DNA of 64,000 nucleotides. It comes from Bacillota bacterium (GTDB lineage: Bacteria > Bacillota_A > Clostridia > Lachnospirales > Lachnospiraceae). Shown one piece after another: positions 1-8,639 of this stretch. The notes under the pieces were generated by a model. The model saw only the letters and a program-made list of their open reading frames with translations, was not told where the DNA came from and ran no database searches. Position numbers and translations under genes: made by a program. How positions within the stretch are numbered: the stretch's first letter is position 1; the number at the start of each line of letters is the position of its first letter. Location of the stretch: positions 186,001 to 250,000 of the forward strand of contig JAEZTQ010000017.1 of assembly GCA_023443625.1 (NCBI GenBank). The letters run 5' to 3'.

Positions 1-197
1 ATGAAATTATAGAGGAAACTACCTTGGAACAAACTTCAAACGATATCAAACTATATTTAATAAAGTCAATTAAAATATATGAAAAAATGTCAAAAAGCAA
101 GCTGGTACACTTAAGATACAGAAAATACAGAGGTTTAGGGATTATTAAACCAAAGAGGAAAATTAAATTTACATTGAGAAAGAGGGATAAGCAATGA
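1..197 (+). CDS. accA: C-terminal end of acetyl-CoA carboxylase carboxyltransferase alpha-like protein (partial)
   Basis: An open frame enters from the left edge and stops at 195-197, giving 64 visible residues. The tail contains RYRKYRGLG, which matches the conserved RYxKFRxxG end of AccA, the alpha half of the carboxyltransferase that moves CO2 from biotin to acetyl-CoA. A basic extension of about 15 residues follows. The stop overlaps the start of the acyl carrier protein (ATGA), so the two are translationally coupled. The rest of this locus supplies AccB, AccC and AccD, which supports the call. Only the tail is visible, so the identification is moderate. Confidence 0.55.
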   Translation, partial: EIIEETTLEQTSNDIKLYLIKSIKIYEKMSKSKLVHLRYRKYRGLGIIKPKRKIKFTLRKRDKQ

Positions 198-424
198 TAT
201 ATGAGAAACTAGTAGAGATACTATCTGATATAAGTGTAGTAGCAGAATCATCCATTAAGATGGATACGAAAGTTGATGAATTACAAATTGATTCACTAGA
301 TAAGATTGATATCTTAATGAGAATAGAAGATGAATTTAATGTAAATTTAGATTTGTCAGGCAATTTAGCCATAAGTGAAATTGTTAATCTTATAGAAAAG
401 AAACAAAATGAACAAAAAGCATAA
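194..424 (+). CDS. Acyl carrier protein
   Basis: This 76-residue protein has the size and four-helix pattern of an acyl carrier protein. The 4'-phosphopantetheine attachment site is visible as IDSLDKIDI with the serine at about residue 34, followed by the acidic helix MRIEDEFNV. It would tether growing acyl or polyketide chains. Its start overlaps the stop of the AccA-like gene, and its 3' end overlaps the enoyl reductase start by about 17 bases. Placement among acetyl-CoA carboxylase genes and next to sugar genes suggests a dedicated pathway carrier rather than the housekeeping AcpP, but that is inference. Confidence 0.9.
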   Translation: MIYEKLVEILSDISVVAESSIKMDTKVDELQIDSLDKIDILMRIEDEFNVNLDLSGNLAISEIVNLIEKKQNEQKA

Positions 425-1328
425 TCTATGCAAGCTACTACAAATCAACTACCCAATAATCCAAGGGGGAATGGCTTGGATTTCATATTACAATTTAACT
501 GCGGCTATCTGCAAAGCGGGAGCATTGGGAATATTAACATCAGTAGCAGATGATTTGGATTTTGTGCAAAGTGAAATTAGAAAGATGAAGAAATTAAACC
601 TTTCTTTTGGAATTAATATAATGATGCAAAGTCCTTATGTAAATGAAATAGCACAACTGATTATTGATGAGAAAGTGCCGATTGTGACAACCGGTGGTGG
701 TAACCCCCAAAAGTACATAGATAAGTGGCATGCAGCAGGGGTTGTTGTAATTCCAGTGGTATCCAGTGTTTCCTACGCAAGAATAATGGAAAGGGCTGGT
801 GCTGATGCGATTATTGCAGAAGGTATGGAGTCAGGGGGGCACATCGGTAATGCAACAACATTATCCTTGCTTCCGCAAATATGTGAAAAGGTTAATATAC
901 CTGTAATAGCGGCAGGTGGTTTTTATGATCATAAATCATTATTAACAGCATATCTGTTAGGAGCCCAGGGAATCCAACTAGGCACCAGATTCTTGATTGC
1001 TAAGGAATGCAATATTCATCAAAACTATAAAAATAAAATCTTAAAATCTTATGACAATTCTACTATAATTGTCGGCAATAGAACGGGTCATCCCGTAAGA
1101 GCATTAAAATCCAATTTTACAAATGCTTTCCTGCAGAAAGAAAACAATAAGGATATCTCTAATAATGAATTACAGGAATATATGAGGGGAAAGTTTAAAA
1201 TAGCTGTAGAAGAAGGAGATGAGGAAACTGGTTGTTTCTTAGCAGGGCAAATTGCGGGAAGGATCCAAAAGGAAGAAACAGTAGAAGAGATTATTACAGA
1301 TATTATACATGGGAATGAAAAGTTCTGA
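408..1328 (+). CDS. fabK: FabK-like FMN-dependent enoyl-ACP reductase / nitronate monooxygenase family
   Basis: The 306-residue protein is of typical FabK length and starts with the family pattern NYPIIQGGMAW. It keeps the FMN/phosphate-binding segments TTGGGNP, EGMESGGHIG and AAGGFYD, and the LLGAQGIQLGTRF segment near residue 190. FabK reduces trans-2-enoyl-ACP with NAD(P)H and FMN. The family also contains nitronate monooxygenases, so the substrate is not certain from sequence alone. The overlap with an acyl carrier protein gene strongly favours the enoyl-ACP reductase reading. A rho-independent terminator starts at the stop codon, so this may end the first transcript of the locus. Confidence 0.82.
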   Translation: MNKKHNLCKLLQINYPIIQGGMAWISYYNLTAAICKAGALGILTSVADDLDFVQSEIRKMKKLNLSFGINIMMQSPYVNEIAQLIIDEKVPIVTTGGGNPQKYIDKWHAAGVVVIPVVSSVSYARIMERAGADAIIAEGMESGGHIGNATTLSLLPQICEKVNIPVIAAGGFYDHKSLLTAYLLGAQGIQLGTRFLIAKECNIHQNYKNKILKSYDNSTIIVGNRTGHPVRALKSNFTNAFLQKENNKDISNNELQEYMRGKFKIAVEEGDEETGCFLAGQIAGRIQKEETVEEIITDIIHGNEKF

Positions 1329-1369
1329 TCTTAATTCATTGATCTATTTTTAAGATCATATTTTTTTTT
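1326..1369 (+). terminator. Rho-independent terminator after the enoyl reductase
   Basis: TGATCTTAA (1326-1334) pairs with TTAAGATCA (1350-1358), followed by a run of nine T within 1361-1369. The stem includes the stop codon of the FabK-like gene. It separates accA-acp-fabK from the accB gene downstream. Confidence 0.8.
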
Positions 1370-1457
1370 GGTAGATTAAAAAGGCCTTAAGTTTTCCATA
1401 AGGTAACAATAATAAGGTTGTGCCTTCGGCCCAAAGTTTGCAAGTATTGAGAAAGGC

Positions 1458-1874
1458 ATGGTTATTACTATGAGTGTATACACAATAAAAGAATTGGTTA
1501 CTATAATGAAAGAAAATCACCTTAAAATATTAGAAGTAAATTTGCATAATGAATCATATAAAATTGAATTATTTGATAATATAGTAAATTCCAATCTGAT
1601 TAATACGCCTATGAATAATATTACTGATAGTAAATTAATTAAGTCTCCTATGGTGGGAACAATTTACCGTCAAAAAAATCCTAATATAATTTCAGAGGAG
1701 CAAGGGGATGAAAAGTCAAATCTTGTCCATAAAGGCGATGTTTTATGCGTCATTGAAGCTATGAAAGCTTATCATGAGATAAAAGCAGAAGAAGACTGTG
1801 AAATTATAGAAATATGTTTTACAGAAGGACAGCCTGTAGAATATGGTCAAACAATATTTAAAGTGCGGAAATAG
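1458..1874 (+). CDS. accB: Biotin carboxyl carrier protein of acetyl-CoA carboxylase
   Basis: The protein is about 138 residues. Its C-terminal half is a biotinyl-lipoyl domain: KSPMVGTIYR at about residue 64, then the biotinylation site VIEAMKAYHEI at about residue 100 with the acceptor lysine in AMK, and a closing hairpin EGQPVEYGQTIFKV. The residue after the lysine is Ala where Met or Leu is more common. The N-terminal helix TIKELVTIMKEN is typical of AccB. A second in-frame ATG at 1470 is an equally possible start, because GAAAGG at 1451-1456 is very close to the first ATG. The gene lies 8 bases upstream of the carboxylase fusion. Confidence 0.9.
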   Translation: MVITMSVYTIKELVTIMKENHLKILEVNLHNESYKIELFDNIVNSNLINTPMNNITDSKLIKSPMVGTIYRQKNPNIISEEQGDEKSNLVHKGDVLCVIEAMKAYHEIKAEEDCEIIEICFTEGQPVEYGQTIFKVRK

Positions 1875-1882
1875 GAGGAAAT

Positions 1883-3865
1883 ATGTTCTCTAAAATATTA
1901 GTGGCAAACCGTGGTGAAATAGCTATTAGAATTATTAAAGCATGTAAAAGTATGGGAATTAAAACCGTGGCTGTATATTCTGAGGCAGACAGGAATTCTT
2001 TATATACATTAAGTGCTGACGAGTTTTATTGTATCGGCCCGGCATCAGCAAAATATAGTTATATGAATAAAGAAGCGCTGATTACCTCAGCGCTTCTTTC
2101 AAATTCAGAAGCAATTCATCCAGGGTATGGATTTTTATCTGAAAATGCTGATTTTGCAAAAATGTGTAGAAATAATAGTCTTTCCTTTATTGGTCCTTCA
2201 AGTGATGTAATACGATTAGCAAGTAACAAATATTCCATAAAACAGATAGCTAAATCTTTAAATATTCCAGTTGCACCAGCCATACTAATTAATAATTTTA
2301 CCGAAATCAAAAAAGATATCATGCAGATAGGTTACCCGGTTATATTAAAAATCATTAATGGAGGCGGTGGAGTCGGAATAAATGTAGTTAACAATGAAAA
2401 AGAATTAATAGAATTACAAAAAAGACTAAGATATGAACAGTTTTCCTCTATGTATATTGAAAAATATATTGCCAATGTGAAGCATATTGAAGTTCAAATA
2501 TTAGGTGATTATTATAGAAAAATACTTATATTAGGAGATCGTGATTGTTCAATACAAGAAAATAATAAAAAAATTGTTGAAGAATGTCCTGCACCATCAA
2601 TCAGTAATAATTTAAGAAACAGGCTTTATGATAGTGCATATAAAATAGCTAAAGCAATCAATTATCTTAATGCTGGTACAATAGAATTTTTAGTGGACAG
2701 GAATGAAAACTACTATTTTATGGAGTTTAATGCGAGGATACAGGTTGAACATGGCGTGACAGAAATGGTAACCGGAATGGATATTGTTCAATGGCAGATT
2801 AAAATAGCAGATGGTCAGAAACTACAAATAAATCAAGAGGATATTCAGTCTAGGGGCCATGCTATTGAATGTAGAATTAATGCAAAAACCACTGGATTAA
2901 TAACATATTGTCAATACCCTAAAGATGTCAATGTTCGTTTTGATCACATAATTACTGAAAATACAGAAATTACGCCTCATTATGATTCCTTAATTGGTAA
3001 AATGATTGTTTGGGAATCTGACAGGAGACAAGCAATCAATAGAATGAAAGATATTATAGATCATTTAGATATTAAGGGTGTTGAAACGAATATCGAATTA
3101 CATAAAAAAATATTAGATAATTCATTATTTCAATCTGGAGATCATTTAACTAAATTCTTATCACATCAACTAACTTGCTGCAAAAAGATAAAAGCTCGAG
3201 AAAAACTATTACAAATCATAGATCAGGATTCCTTTACTGAATATTTTGATAATTTAACAGGTACAAATATCATTGGTTTTGATGGCTATCATGAAAAGCT
3301 TATGAAAGCAAAATTAGAAAGCGGTGAAGCTGAGGCTGTTATAACTGGTATAGCAACAATTCATAAATTACCTTGCATAATAATAATATTTGAACCTCTT
3401 TTTATGATGGGAAGTATGGGTACTGTCGTTGGAGAAAAAATAACAAGAGCTTTTGAATTAGCTACGAGAAAGAAACTACCCATTATTGCTATCACTGCAT
3501 CAGGAGGGGCACGAATGCAGGAGGGTGTCTTTTCCCTGATGCAGATGATAAAAACTTCGGCCGCAGTAAAAAGGCATAGTCAAAAGAAACTATTATTCAT
3601 CTCTGTGATTACAAATCCTACATTAGGAGGAGTTAGTGCAAGTTTTACATCATTGGCTGATATTATAATTATTGAAGACAATGCTGTGTATGGATTTACT
3701 GGGAGGAGAATTATTGAAGAAACCACAAAACTAAGTCTAACAGATGATTTTCAATCTGCAGGATTTGCAAAAAAAAATGGACAAGTAGACATTATTGTAA
3801 AGCAAGATAATTTATTAGGCATATTAACTGAAATATTAAAATTACATAAAAACACATTAAAGTGA
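1883..3865 (+). CDS. Fused biotin carboxylase (AccC) and carboxyltransferase beta (AccD)
   Basis: This is a 660-residue fusion. Residues 1 to about 430 are biotin carboxylase: ILVANRGEIAIRI at the N-terminus, ATP-grasp segments, catalytic MEFNARIQVEH and GHAIECRINA. Residues from about 440 to 660 are AccD: GSMGTVVGEKI, SGGARMQEGVFSLMQM, NPTLGGVSASF and GFTGRRIIEET. The AccD part starts at KAREKLLQIID, so the N-terminal four-cysteine zinc ribbon of normal AccD is missing; only an adjacent CC pair is seen at the junction. The glycine-rich ATP lid reads GGGGVGI where GGGG(K/R)GM is usual. With AccA and AccB nearby it would complete an acetyl-CoA carboxylase making malonyl-CoA. A strong AGGAGG site precedes the ATG. 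Confidence 0.9.
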   Translation: MFSKILVANRGEIAIRIIKACKSMGIKTVAVYSEADRNSLYTLSADEFYCIGPASAKYSYMNKEALITSALLSNSEAIHPGYGFLSENADFAKMCRNNSLSFIGPSSDVIRLASNKYSIKQIAKSLNIPVAPAILINNFTEIKKDIMQIGYPVILKIINGGGGVGINVVNNEKELIELQKRLRYEQFSSMYIEKYIANVKHIEVQILGDYYRKILILGDRDCSIQENNKKIVEECPAPSISNNLRNRLYDSAYKIAKAINYLNAGTIEFLVDRNENYYFMEFNARIQVEHGVTEMVTGMDIVQWQIKIADGQKLQINQEDIQSRGHAIECRINAKTTGLITYCQYPKDVNVRFDHIITENTEITPHYDSLIGKMIVWESDRRQAINRMKDIIDHLDIKGVETNIELHKKILDNSLFQSGDHLTKFLSHQLTCCKKIKAREKLLQIIDQDSFTEYFDNLTGTNIIGFDGYHEKLMKAKLESGEAEAVITGIATIHKLPCIIIIFEPLFMMGSMGTVVGEKITRAFELATRKKLPIIAITASGGARMQEGVFSLMQMIKTSAAVKRHSQKKLLFISVITNPTLGGVSASFTSLADIIIIEDNAVYGFTGRRIIEETTKLSLTDDFQSAGFAKKNGQVDIIVKQDNLLGILTEILKLHKNTLK

Positions 3866-4010
3866 TTATCAATGGCTGGTTATGCAATTATACACTGATA
3901 GGTATAATATATTGAAACCATAGTGGCTTTTATAATTCTGCTTTATAAACTAGTATTATTATATAAATATTATTTGTATAAGCTTTTGATTCGGCAGATA
4001 TGGAGGGAAA

Positions 4011-4985
4011 ATGATTAGTATCATCGTTCCAGTTTATAATGGAGAGAAATATTTAGATTGTTGTATACAAAGCATAGTAAGCCAAACTTATATGGATCTG
4101 GATATAATTTTAATTGATGACTGTTCAGATGACAATTCATTAGAAATATGCAAAAAATTCGCAAAGCAAGATAATAGAATAAAGGTTCTGTCAACAGAAG
4201 TTAATAGTGGAGCAGCAAAAGCAAGAAATATAGGACTAAATGCTGCTCAAGGTGAATTTATTGCCTTTGTTGATCATGATGATTTTATAGATATTAACTT
4301 TATCAAGATTTTATTTGAAAAGCAACAATATTATAATGCAGATATTGTTCAATGCCGCTTTGCTAAGTTTAAGAATTTTGATAATCAGGAATATGTTTTT
4401 AGTAATGTTCAGGATGTAATATATGATAATAACAAGGTATTAAAAACTTTGTTAGGTAGAGAAGGGGTCCAGTCATGCGTATTATTTAATAAAATATATA
4501 GAAAGGATTTGTTCGATACAATAAGCTTTGATGATGGTAAATATCATGAGGATGTTTTTATTATTCATAAGATTTTGCATAAAGCTAAGAAGATAGTTTT
4601 TATAGATAATGCTTTGTATCATTATAGAAGATCTCCAGATAGTTTTACCTTGAAGCCCTTTAGTCAGGCTAGATTGGATTTGCTAGAAGCTTTTGAGGCA
4701 AGAATTTATTATTTTAAGAAAATTAATCTTGAGTTATATGTCCTTTCAATTGCTCAATTAGCTGATACACTTATTAATTTCTATTATAATATGAAAAAAT
4801 GCAATTACAAGAATAAGGATGATATATATTTAATACGTTCCACATTTAAAATATATTATAAAATTATTCGAAAATATAGCAAAATGATTAAAGAACCGGA
4901 TAATAATTATCAATTATTCCTCTATTTTCCTAAATCATACTATCTATTAAAATACAGGAAGTGCTTAGATTATGTGTCAGTATAG
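4011..4985 (+). CDS. Family 2 glycosyltransferase
   Basis: The 324-residue protein has a GT-A fold of the GT2 family. It starts MISIIVPVYNGEKYLDCC, has SQTYMDLDIILIDDCSDD for the nucleotide-sugar site, the DXD-type metal motif FVDHDDF at about residue 86, and the acid/base segment YHEDVFI near residue 180. It has no membrane helix and should act at the cytoplasmic face on an acceptor not identifiable from sequence. It is less like the three other GT2 proteins of this locus (13.6, 17.5 and 18.7 kb) than they are to each other. GGAGGG precedes the ATG. It is the first sugar gene after the acyl-supply genes. Confidence 0.9.
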   Translation: MISIIVPVYNGEKYLDCCIQSIVSQTYMDLDIILIDDCSDDNSLEICKKFAKQDNRIKVLSTEVNSGAAKARNIGLNAAQGEFIAFVDHDDFIDINFIKILFEKQQYYNADIVQCRFAKFKNFDNQEYVFSNVQDVIYDNNKVLKTLLGREGVQSCVLFNKIYRKDLFDTISFDDGKYHEDVFIIHKILHKAKKIVFIDNALYHYRRSPDSFTLKPFSQARLDLLEAFEARIYYFKKINLELYVLSIAQLADTLINFYYNMKKCNYKNKDDIYLIRSTFKIYYKIIRKYSKMIKEPDNNYQLFLYFPKSYYLLKYRKCLDYVSV

Positions 4986-4994
4986 GTTGTTTAT

Positions 4995-5915
4995 ATGAGA
5001 AATGTTGTTGTTACAGGTGCTAATGGTTTTGTGGGAAGTAATTTATGCAAATACTTAATAAAGAATAAGGTTAATGTTTATGCCTTTGTCAGAAATAAAA
5101 AAAAAATAGCGAATATACAACTGTCAAATTTTCTTAAAATATATGAGATGGATCTAAGTACATATAATGATAAATCTTGTGTTGATATTTCTGATATTGA
5201 TGTTTTTTATCATTTTGCATGGGAATATTCTAATGGACCTCGATTAGCCGATAGTAGAGTTCAAATCCAAAATATTATTAATTCCTGTCAAGCTATTGAA
5301 CTGGCCAAGAAAATAAATGCGAAAAAATTTATATTTGCTGGAACAATTAATGAATATGAACTGGCAGGATATAAAGATAATGATTTATCAATGCAAAGGG
5401 CTTCTCATATATATGCCATAAGTAAAATGGCTAGTGATTATATGTGTAAGGTATTAGCAAAGGAATATCAGATACCATATAATAAAGCAATTTTAGGTAG
5501 TATCTTTGGTCCTGGTGACCGATCAAGAAGGATTCATAATGTATTTATAAAACATATGTTAGAAGGAAAATGTCCTTTGTTAACTGCAGGTGAGAGTTTA
5601 TATGACTGGGTATATATTGATGACGCCGTAGTTATGTTATCCGAAATAGGTAAAAATAGTATAAATTTTAAAGATTATTATATTGGACATAATCTTTTGA
5701 AGAAATTCAAAGAGTATCTAGAAGAGGTTAGAGATATTTTAAGTCCTGGATTAATGTTGACTTTTGGCTCGCGAAAGGATGATTTGCTTGTTGATTATGA
5801 CAATATCAATATTTTTTCAGTATATGAGGATACAGGAATTAAATTAAGCTCTAATTTTAAGGATGATATTCTAAAGACTGTTGAATGGATTAATTCCATT
5901 GATTTTAAAATATAG
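4995..5915 (+). CDS. NAD(P)-dependent sugar epimerase/4-ketoreductase (extended SDR)
   Basis: This 306-residue extended SDR has the Rossmann motif VVVTGANGFVGSNL at the N-terminus and the active-site segment FAGTINEYE followed by YAISK, where Tyr and Lys are the catalytic pair. The C-terminal pattern (GSRKDD, VDYDNIN, TGIKLSSNFKDDI) is like that of NDP-4-keto-6-deoxysugar reductases. It therefore probably reduces or epimerises a nucleotide sugar; which one cannot be read. It lies 9 bases after the GT2 gene and upstream of the 2,3-dehydratase, so a role late in a deoxysugar pathway is plausible. Confidence 0.75.
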   Translation: MRNVVVTGANGFVGSNLCKYLIKNKVNVYAFVRNKKKIANIQLSNFLKIYEMDLSTYNDKSCVDISDIDVFYHFAWEYSNGPRLADSRVQIQNIINSCQAIELAKKINAKKFIFAGTINEYELAGYKDNDLSMQRASHIYAISKMASDYMCKVLAKEYQIPYNKAILGSIFGPGDRSRRIHNVFIKHMLEGKCPLLTAGESLYDWVYIDDAVVMLSEIGKNSINFKDYYIGHNLLKKFKEYLEEVRDILSPGLMLTFGSRKDDLLVDYDNINIFSVYEDTGIKLSSNFKDDILKTVEWINSIDFKI

Positions 5916-6062
5916 TTCTTGAGCTAGGAGGATTTACAATTCTTTTAACTTTCTAATAATAATCTTATAAAGATATTGTACTCGTAGTAATTTGTAATTA
6001 TTTGTACTGTGAAGTCCTTAAAATTCATAAGATAAAGCTTTGAAAAAGGAGAGAAAGGAAAT

Positions 6063-7460
6063 ATGAATAAAGAATTATTATATCTAATATTTCAATCATG
6101 GTACAAAAAAAAGGGAAATGTGAATAGTCTAGAGGCAATCTTAGAATGGATTGATAATAAGAATAGATGTACGCATGTTAGTATACAGAAAAAAGCATTT
6201 GATAGTGATGATTCATGGACATATCAACCCTATAAGAAAGGGATTGTACATAAAACCAATGGATTTTTTAGTATAAAAGGACTTATAAAAAAAGAGAATG
6301 GCCAAAAAGTAATGGAGCAGCCTATCATTATTCAGGATGAAATAGGTTATTTGGGGATGATATGTAAAGAAATGGATGGTGTTCTAAACTTTCTTATCCA
6401 AGCAAAGATTGAGCCTGGTAATATTAACAAAGTACAGATATCTCCAACTCTTCAAGCTACTAAGAGTAATTTTATGCAAGTGCATGGAGGAAGAAAGCCA
6501 CTTTATTTAGATTACTTTGTTAATAAGTCCAAATATGAAGTTCTAGTGGATCAGATTCAATCTGAGCATGCATCCTATTTTTTGGGAAAAAGAAATCGAA
6601 ATATTATTATTTTGGTTGATGAGGAAATAGAAGTATCCCCTAACCATATGTGGGCAACCCTAGGACAAATAAAAGAATTAATGAAAATTAATAACTTAGT
6701 AAACATGGATACCCGAACTGTAATATCCTGTATTCCCATTAAACTAGATTTATTAAATGCAATGGAAAAAAAAGAGATTAGGTCATTGTGCACAAATACA
6801 AGCATATTTAATTCAATGTTGTATGAAGATAATAATGTGGTAATGAACAGTATTCTGCAATACATCAATGATTATAAAATGATTGATTCAAGTGTCAGGG
6901 AGATTGTAGATTTAAATGAACTAGACACATGGAGATTTAAGAAAGAAAAAATGGAATTCGTTAGATTGCCTAGAGGTCCATTCAAAGTGATTTATTGTAA
7001 CATAGAAATAGAAGGACGAGAAGTTCTTACTTGGACGCAACCCTTAATTGAAACTTCTGATATTAACATTTTGGGATTAATAAGATGTGATGACAATGGA
7101 GTTATGAAATTTCTAGTACGAGCTGTAGCAGAAATAGGCTGTTTTGATAAGATGGAAATTGGACCATCCGTTAATATTAATTTATTGGAGAAAAATGTTG
7201 ACGATGTAGAATGGCTTTTTCTAAGAAAATATAATAATAAAGATAATATTGTATTTGATTCATTGTTTTCTGAAGAAGGTGGACGATTTTTAAATGGGCA
7301 GAATCATAATGTTATTATAGAAATTAAAAAGGATGAACTAAAACCGCCTATTACAGAAGGATACTTCTGGATTGACTTCCATGGCTTAAATAAGCTAGTT
7401 CAAATTAATCATTGTTTAAATATACAATTGAGGAATCTAATGTCTTTAATTGAGCTCTAA
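6063..7460 (+). CDS. NDP-hexose 2,3-dehydratase
   Basis: The 465-residue protein has the duplicated structure of the NDP-hexose 2,3-dehydratase family (EvaA, KijB). In the first half, QPIIIQDEIGYLG, QAKIEPGN, SPTLQATKSN, FLGKRNRNI and VNMDTRTVISC are hallmark blocks. The second half repeats them as TWTQPLIETSDINILG, GPSVN and FLNGQNHNVI. In antibiotic deoxysugar pathways the enzyme removes the C2 hydroxyl from an NDP-4-keto-6-deoxyhexose, giving a 3,4-diketo-2-deoxy sugar for a 3-ketoreductase. A matching 3-ketoreductase lies at 12.6 kb. The ATG follows a good GGAGAGAAAGG site. The family is best known from actinomycetes, so its presence here is unusual. Confidence 0.9.
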   Translation: MNKELLYLIFQSWYKKKGNVNSLEAILEWIDNKNRCTHVSIQKKAFDSDDSWTYQPYKKGIVHKTNGFFSIKGLIKKENGQKVMEQPIIIQDEIGYLGMICKEMDGVLNFLIQAKIEPGNINKVQISPTLQATKSNFMQVHGGRKPLYLDYFVNKSKYEVLVDQIQSEHASYFLGKRNRNIIILVDEEIEVSPNHMWATLGQIKELMKINNLVNMDTRTVISCIPIKLDLLNAMEKKEIRSLCTNTSIFNSMLYEDNNVVMNSILQYINDYKMIDSSVREIVDLNELDTWRFKKEKMEFVRLPRGPFKVIYCNIEIEGREVLTWTQPLIETSDINILGLIRCDDNGVMKFLVRAVAEIGCFDKMEIGPSVNINLLEKNVDDVEWLFLRKYNNKDNIVFDSLFSEEGGRFLNGQNHNVIIEIKKDELKPPITEGYFWIDFHGLNKLVQINHCLNIQLRNLMSLIEL

Positions 7461-7519
7461 ATAAATCTCTTAACAGGGAACAAAAAAACACATAATATTA
7501 ATATTTTGGTAGGTATTAA

Positions 7520-8599
7520 ATGAAAGATGAAACAAAAGAAGATATAGAGTATAGAAAGATACTTCCTTTAAATGAGAAACCTTTACTGTATGGTTATACT
7601 AACTTTACCTATCAACAGGCTATACTAACAAATCCTGCCCTGGTAGATTCTTTTGAGAAAAGTGGATATGATAATTGGTTTTACACAAATCATATTCAAT
7701 TACACTGTAGAACTCTGAATAGTTCTTATAATTTTATGCCTTTAGAGTTTTATTGTGGGGATGTTCTTAATAATAAGGAATTTATAGGATGTCCATTTCT
7801 ACATATTCAGTGGATAAATAGAGACATTATTGAAACCTTTACAAATATTATAAAATATTTAGTTTATATGATAAATGCCAATTATTATGGGGATATAATT
7901 CTTGATGACTTCTATATAGCCAATAGTAGAAGCTTTAATAAATCACATAATCTTCATCAAAATCTTATTTATGGATATGATTTGGAAAAGGAAGAATTGC
8001 ATCTATTTGGTTTATCTAGTAATTGGCACTTTAAAACAACAACAATATCCTTTGACCTATTCAGTAAAGCATTTAAGGATTCATATCTAATAAATAGTGA
8101 TTTCTACTGTAAACCTATCTATTTTTTAAAATATCGTTTGCTAGAAAAGCACTATGAATTGGATCTAAATATGATGATTTGTTTCTTAGAAGATTATTTA
8201 TATTCCAGGAATACAAATAAATTACTAGGTTATTGTTATCAGGCTAAAGAGAGGATTTATGGATTAGAGATTTATGATATTTTGTTTGACATAATGATGT
8301 TAGGAATAGAAGATATCCGAATACTACATATTTTATTGCAACATAAAAAATGTATGTCAATGCGTATTGAGTTTCTTTATAAAAAAGGTTTCTTAAAGGA
8401 TAAGGAATATATTAATTATTCACAAGTATCTAAGCAGCTTGAAGAACTAGTGCAGATTACACAAAATTTACATTTTAAGTATATAGATTTACGCAATGTT
8501 AAATTATTAGATAAAATCAAATCGAATTTATGCCAATTTAAAGAACAAGAGAAAAAATTATTTAGTGACCTTATTATAAGCTTAAAACGACATATTTAA
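7520..8599 (+). CDS. Unknown protein, papain/BtrH-like domain suspected; paralogue of the 16.0-kb gene
   Basis: The function of this 359-residue protein is not recognised. The C-terminal two thirds align by eye with the C-terminal half of the protein at 15980-17524. Shared blocks are LIYGYD, RIYGLEIYD (RIYGIKIYD in the partner) and an HKK..M.MRI.FLY.K..L..K.Y block near residue 275. The pattern of an iNANYYGDIILDDF strand pair, then HQNLIYGYD, then a hydrophobic strand and an F-rich helix resembles papain-like C39/BtrH N-terminal domains, which in butirosin synthesis move acyl groups from a carrier protein. No signal peptide or membrane helix is evident. Location among sugar and ACP genes makes an acyl- or peptidyl-transfer role possible but unproven. 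Confidence 0.6.
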   Translation: MKDETKEDIEYRKILPLNEKPLLYGYTNFTYQQAILTNPALVDSFEKSGYDNWFYTNHIQLHCRTLNSSYNFMPLEFYCGDVLNNKEFIGCPFLHIQWINRDIIETFTNIIKYLVYMINANYYGDIILDDFYIANSRSFNKSHNLHQNLIYGYDLEKEELHLFGLSSNWHFKTTTISFDLFSKAFKDSYLINSDFYCKPIYFLKYRLLEKHYELDLNMMICFLEDYLYSRNTNKLLGYCYQAKERIYGLEIYDILFDIMMLGIEDIRILHILLQHKKCMSMRIEFLYKKGFLKDKEYINYSQVSKQLEELVQITQNLHFKYIDLRNVKLLDKIKSNLCQFKEQEKKLFSDLIISLKRHI

Positions 8600-8639
8600 A
8601 ATGGTTTCAATAACTTGTAAGGTATACGGAGGATGAAAG

